DNA of 64,000 nt from NCBI GenBank assembly GCA_018340805.1, contig JACMZG010001914.1:15347014-15411013 (forward strand). The letters run 5' to 3'. Shown here piece by piece: positions 60,540 through 64,000 of this stretch. How positions within the stretch are numbered: the stretch's first letter is position 1; every line of letters starts with the position of its first letter. Source of the stretch: Microvelia longipes (Eukaryota; Arthropoda; Insecta; Hemiptera; Veliidae). A program made the translations under genes and the position numbers. Below the pieces are notes generated by a model. That model was not told the origin of the DNA. It worked only from the letters and a program-made list of their open reading frames with translations, and searched no databases.

Positions 60540-61960
60540 GCGACTTGGAGCACCCCCACTCCTCCCCCTAGGCCACGCCCCTTACCTAGATGCATTGTGA
60601 ATTGATCATCCTTGATCGGTATATCGTTAGGTATACATGGAGGGCTACTTCCTTAAACACCCTCTATCACTTACTATGTACCCTCCCCCCCCCCCCTTTC
60701 GATGTATTATGTTCGTACCTAAGACTTAACTAAAATTCGTCTCTCCCTGTATTTACCTACCTTTATGATATTTAATTTAGATCCCACCACTCCCACAACT
60801 CTTACATCACCTACCCACCCCTTTACTTAAGAATAGATTTTTCGGCTGATACCGTATGAGTTTATTTAACGATGGCCAACCCCTCTCCTCAACTCTTGCT
60901 TCATATTAGTTTTCAGTTATATCCCCCCCCCCCCCCCCCCCTCTACTTAAGACCTGGTTTTAGTCTAATTTTTCATCTTATACCCCATCGTATGAGTTTA
61001 CCTAACGAAGAGCCTCCCTCTCCTCAACCCTTGCTGCGTGTTTATTTTCAAAACATAATATCCGGTTCATCTACCTCAGTGGCCGTGATCGTTATAGTAC
61101 GCGACTTGTATGCAGGAGGACTCGGGTTCGCAGCCAGTGCTAAGATTATATAAATGGTATTTCTAATTAAAGATTTCGCCAACTTTAATTAATTCTTAGC
61201 GATAGTAGATACAATCTACCTGAGGTGGTTTCTGCAGAGTCCATACCCTGAAGGGTCGAAAGGCCTTAAAACGGACATTTATTTGATTTTATCCCTCTAC
61301 TACTTATGACCAGATTTAATATGTCTTGCAGAGCCTACCCCACCCATAACGCAGGTCGGGTGGCTACTTTGTAACCATATTATCCCCACCATCTACTTCA
61401 GACCAGATTTCTGGTCTAAATTTTTTTCACCTGAATACCTCTATTATATGGGGTTAAACATATTCTTACCCAAATTTCTTGCGCCATGTTTAGTTTTCAG
61501 TTATAATACCCCCACTCCTTTTTCTAGAGCACACCCTCTAAAATACTTGCTAACTGTGAATAACTTCTTGATCAGCTTTCTAGCTTCTTATTACAAGTTA
61601 TAGCCATAGTTTTTCGAATTCATAATCCTTTAGGGTCATCAAAACTTTACTTTTTAGGGTGACTTATTTGATTGAGTAGCAAATATGACAAGATACTAGA
61701 AAAACTGTAAACATTTCACAAGTGCGACCCCATATGGGGAGAGTAGAATTGCCTCCCTCTAAATACTTTTTGCTAGATTCTTATGACTTTTACAGTACCC
61801 CCATTATGATCCCGTTTTCTCATGATTACTCCCCCATCCTCCTTCTCCAATCACAACACCCCTTGGCGTTTCAGGTCTTAATGATAATACACCCCCCCCC
61901 TCCCCGCCACCAACACTTTCTTGGTCCAATTAGTATATAATTTCTTCTTCTATCATGTGG
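60540..61960 (+). repeat. Degenerate C-rich tandem-like region
   Basis: Recurring blocks: C-tracts (60687-60698, 60918-60942, 61893-61902), TACTTAAGA followed by a T-rich run (60834, 60945), CCGTATGAGTTTATTTAACG / CGTATGAGTTTACCTAACGA (60852, 60989), CTCTCCTCAACTCTTGCT / CTCTCCTCAACCCTTGCT (60884, 61018) and TTTTCAGTTATA (60910, 61496). The best two units are about 115-135 bp apart. The plus strand is strongly pyrimidine-biased. The 93-residue Pro-rich open frame at 60872-61153 is a by-product. A SINE interrupts it at 61070. Confidence 0.6.
61070..61290 (+). mobile_element. tRNA-derived SINE (same family as 29291)
   Basis: The head CAGTGGCCGTGATCGTTATA (A box region) and CGGGTTCGCAGCC (B box, about 61126-61138) are followed by TTTCGCCAACTTTAATTAAT, TCTACCTGAGGTGGTTTCTG and GAAAGGCCTTAAAACGGACA, in the same order as at 29291-29560. 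Less complete in the head; not a working tRNA. Confidence 0.75.
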
Positions 61961-62315
61961 CAGATTAAGCAGATAGAGTTCTTAGCCAAGTCACGTATCT
62001 CCTTCAGCATAATTTCGTCTGTAGAGTACATACGGTTGTGTGTACAATCCTATTTGGGTAGTAAGAGATAGAGGGCGCATGCGCCACAACTAACATCCAC
62101 TCTACATACTTCGTACTCACCACTCATTCAATCTTCTTAAACACTTTATTTGTTATGTTTAGGTTATTGTATTTTAGTAAATTATTTTTATTAAGAATTG
62201 TTTTCTTTCATTTCCTATTGTATTTTAGGTTTGAAGGTTAATAACACAAGTTAAGTACAAGGTTTTAATTATTTTATTTACATAAATACATTTTTAGGAG
62301 TTACAAACTTTAATT

Positions 62316-64000
62316 TCACTTACATCTAATTTTCTTTTTTTTGTACCCCCAAGGCAGAGAGTCATAATTATCTAACAGTTTTCTTTTCCTAAAGTTAAGT
62401 TGAAATATCTTCTGTCCATTTACAGTGACAACTTCATGAGTTTTGGTTCTTCTTATTTGCTTAGTAATATACTTTGGGGGTTCATCCTTTAGTACCATGT
62501 CTCTCATTTTTTCAAAGTTGACATCCTTTGATGTCTCATAGTTTATAGTTATCCCTTTGACTTTACATACGGTGTGATACGTATTATTTTGAGGACTATA
62601 CACTTTATAAGCATAGTTCTTTGGTCCACCGGATACAAATTCTTTAATGAAGCTTCCTTTTCCATAAACTTCTAATTCATCAGTCATGTCTCCTAAGAAA
62701 CTACCGACTGAACTTCATATTTTCCTGGTTGAGAAACGTATATCGTACAATCTGTATCGTAATAGACACCCGATCATCAGCTTATCTAAATAGTCGTAGA
62801 GTTTTAATCTTGCTTGTGCCGTAGTATAGGCTGCCAAAACAACATTCACAGTGGGAGTATATTGAAACATTCTTCTTTGTATTCCAGTTAACAATCACCG
62901 TCGTGTCATTTATTATAGTTATATGTTCACTTGAATAGCTGTATCCGACATGATTTTAAAAAAATCCTCCGAATTGTTTACTATCGTACATTTTGGTTGA
63001 TTTTCTCTTTGACCCAACTTACCCCAAAAGCTAGTGATTAAGCTTTTACCCAACAGTCTTAAGCCAGGTAAATTCTATTTTCGTCAGGGTTAAGTTTAAC
63101 CCCTCTTTTTCTAAATATTCTTGTATATACTGGTTTTTCGCTTCTTGATTTGAACAGTGAAGAGGCCAGCCAGATGCCTGTTGCTTAATCCTCAAAAATT
63201 TGTTTATGAAACCAGTAAATAGCCCCTCGGTATCTTTTGTTGTACTGAATAGTTTCATACTTCCATATTTCATAAATATGTACAACGTGATATCCTTTTT
63301 CTTACGGCTTTTCTAACTCATCTATGACCATGTCCCATTATTGCTCTCTCTTCCACACTATGATCACATTTTTTCTTTAAATCTTCACTACAGGAGCGAC
63401 AAAGCGAAAACATTAACCTACCGTTACATTTCATAGGTAATACAGGGTGATACAAGTCTTGCGGCGGTAATATTTTACATTAATTAGACCTTCTGTACAA
63501 TTTAAATTCAGTTGACGACATTTAACATCACCGACGTAAATTTCTGGGTGACCCAAGGGATATTTACCGAACTTATTCACCCAAGAGTATAACGAACATA
63601 CGTCTACATACTTTATCTTTCATTTTCTTTAACTTTATAGTAATTTTTAGTAGCACCAGTCTTCCCCCGTAAAAACTATCCCTAGGATCAAGAGTAAATT
63701 TGTAATCAACGGGTGTGTATGAATGTACTTTTTGACATTGCAGTCTTCTTCTAGTTCTTTTTTAAAGGTCACATTCCATTTTCAATGACGTCATAACCCT
63801 TACTTCTTAACCGCTCGATTTTCATACTGGTTGCGATGAAACGCTGCTCCTTGTATCCATTGGGTCGTCATGAACGGACCTTTTCTATTGTACCGAATAC
63901 ATCTCGGACATCCATGATAAAGCACCCGTGAAATTCAAACACTTGATTAGTTCTTTACAATACCCGTCAACTTTTACACCACGCCACCGTACCTCTTTAC
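62316..64000 (-). pseudogene. Broken Polinton/Maverick-type DNA polymerase B, running off the right edge
   Basis: Protein-primed family-B polymerase of large self-synthesising DNA transposons. On the minus strand, fragments in several frames appear in family order: an HGCPRC Cys-rich segment (about 63900), motif A region DVCSLYSWVNKFGKYP (about 63545-63600; P replaced by S after SLY), LFTGFINKFLRIKQQASGWP (63150-63230), motif B region SFWGKLGQRENQ (about 63000-63040), motif C YYDTDC (about 62757-62774; the usual final Ser is Cys), then LGDMTDELE and GGPKNYAYKV to a stop at 62316. Frame changes or stops separate nearly every block (one between motif C and LGDMTDEL near 62695), so it is inactive. 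The 5' part is outside the window, and no other Polinton gene (integrase, ATPase, protease, capsid) is visible. Adintovirus-like relatives share this polymerase; the sequence here cannot separate the two. Confidence 0.85.

Noticed and set aside
60872..61153. 93-residue Pro-rich open frame
   Set aside because: Produced by poly-C tracts and running into a SINE; no evidence of a gene.

Overview
This is a eukaryotic nuclear window, AT-rich (I estimate about 70% A+T by eye) with long, repeat-filled introns and canonical GT-AG splice sites. The protein families (a KLHL2/3-type kelch protein, OPA3, a peroxisomal acyl-CoA oxidase) and the repeats (tRNA-derived SINEs, Copia, Polinton-type DNA polymerase, foldback/MITE elements) fit an arthropod, most likely an insect. 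Hemiptera is a guess that the sequence does not prove.

Layout. 1-4381: intergenic, with hairpins, an (AG)n tract, a 37-bp minisatellite and a dispersed repeat. 4382-16455 (minus): a complete 13-exon kelch/KLHL2-3 gene, BTB-BACK-six kelch repeats, about 597 residues once one base is discounted; exon 8 carries a +1 frameshift in a homopolymer. 16456-22531: intergenic, with an 881-bp inverted-repeat transposon (19753-20633). 22532-26146 (minus): a two-exon OPA3 gene. 26147-26928: the interval between two divergent genes. 26929-46398 (plus): a 13-exon acyl-CoA oxidase (ACOX1-like), 667 residues, ending in the non-canonical tripeptide SNM. 48840-48943 (plus): a plausible but unidentified first coding exon. 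48944-64000: mainly repeats, including multi-arm TA-flanked MITEs, a palindrome of about 2 kb, a decayed tyrosine-recombinase fragment abutting a Copia RNase H/3' LTR relic, a degenerate C-rich tandem region with a SINE inside, and a broken Polinton-type DNA polymerase B running off the right edge.

Function. The three recognised genes are housekeeping: ubiquitin-ligase substrate adaptor, mitochondrial membrane protein, peroxisomal beta-oxidation. OPA3 and ACOX are head to head and may share a control region. I found no operon-like gene system. The unusual material is structural: a dense, varied set of inverted-repeat elements, two of which (30343-30867 and 54175-54592) belong to one family but carry different numbers and orientations of the same internal arm.

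Exon borders were read by hand from splice consensus, reading phase and protein-family similarity. Repeat borders are approximate unless terminal repeats are described.
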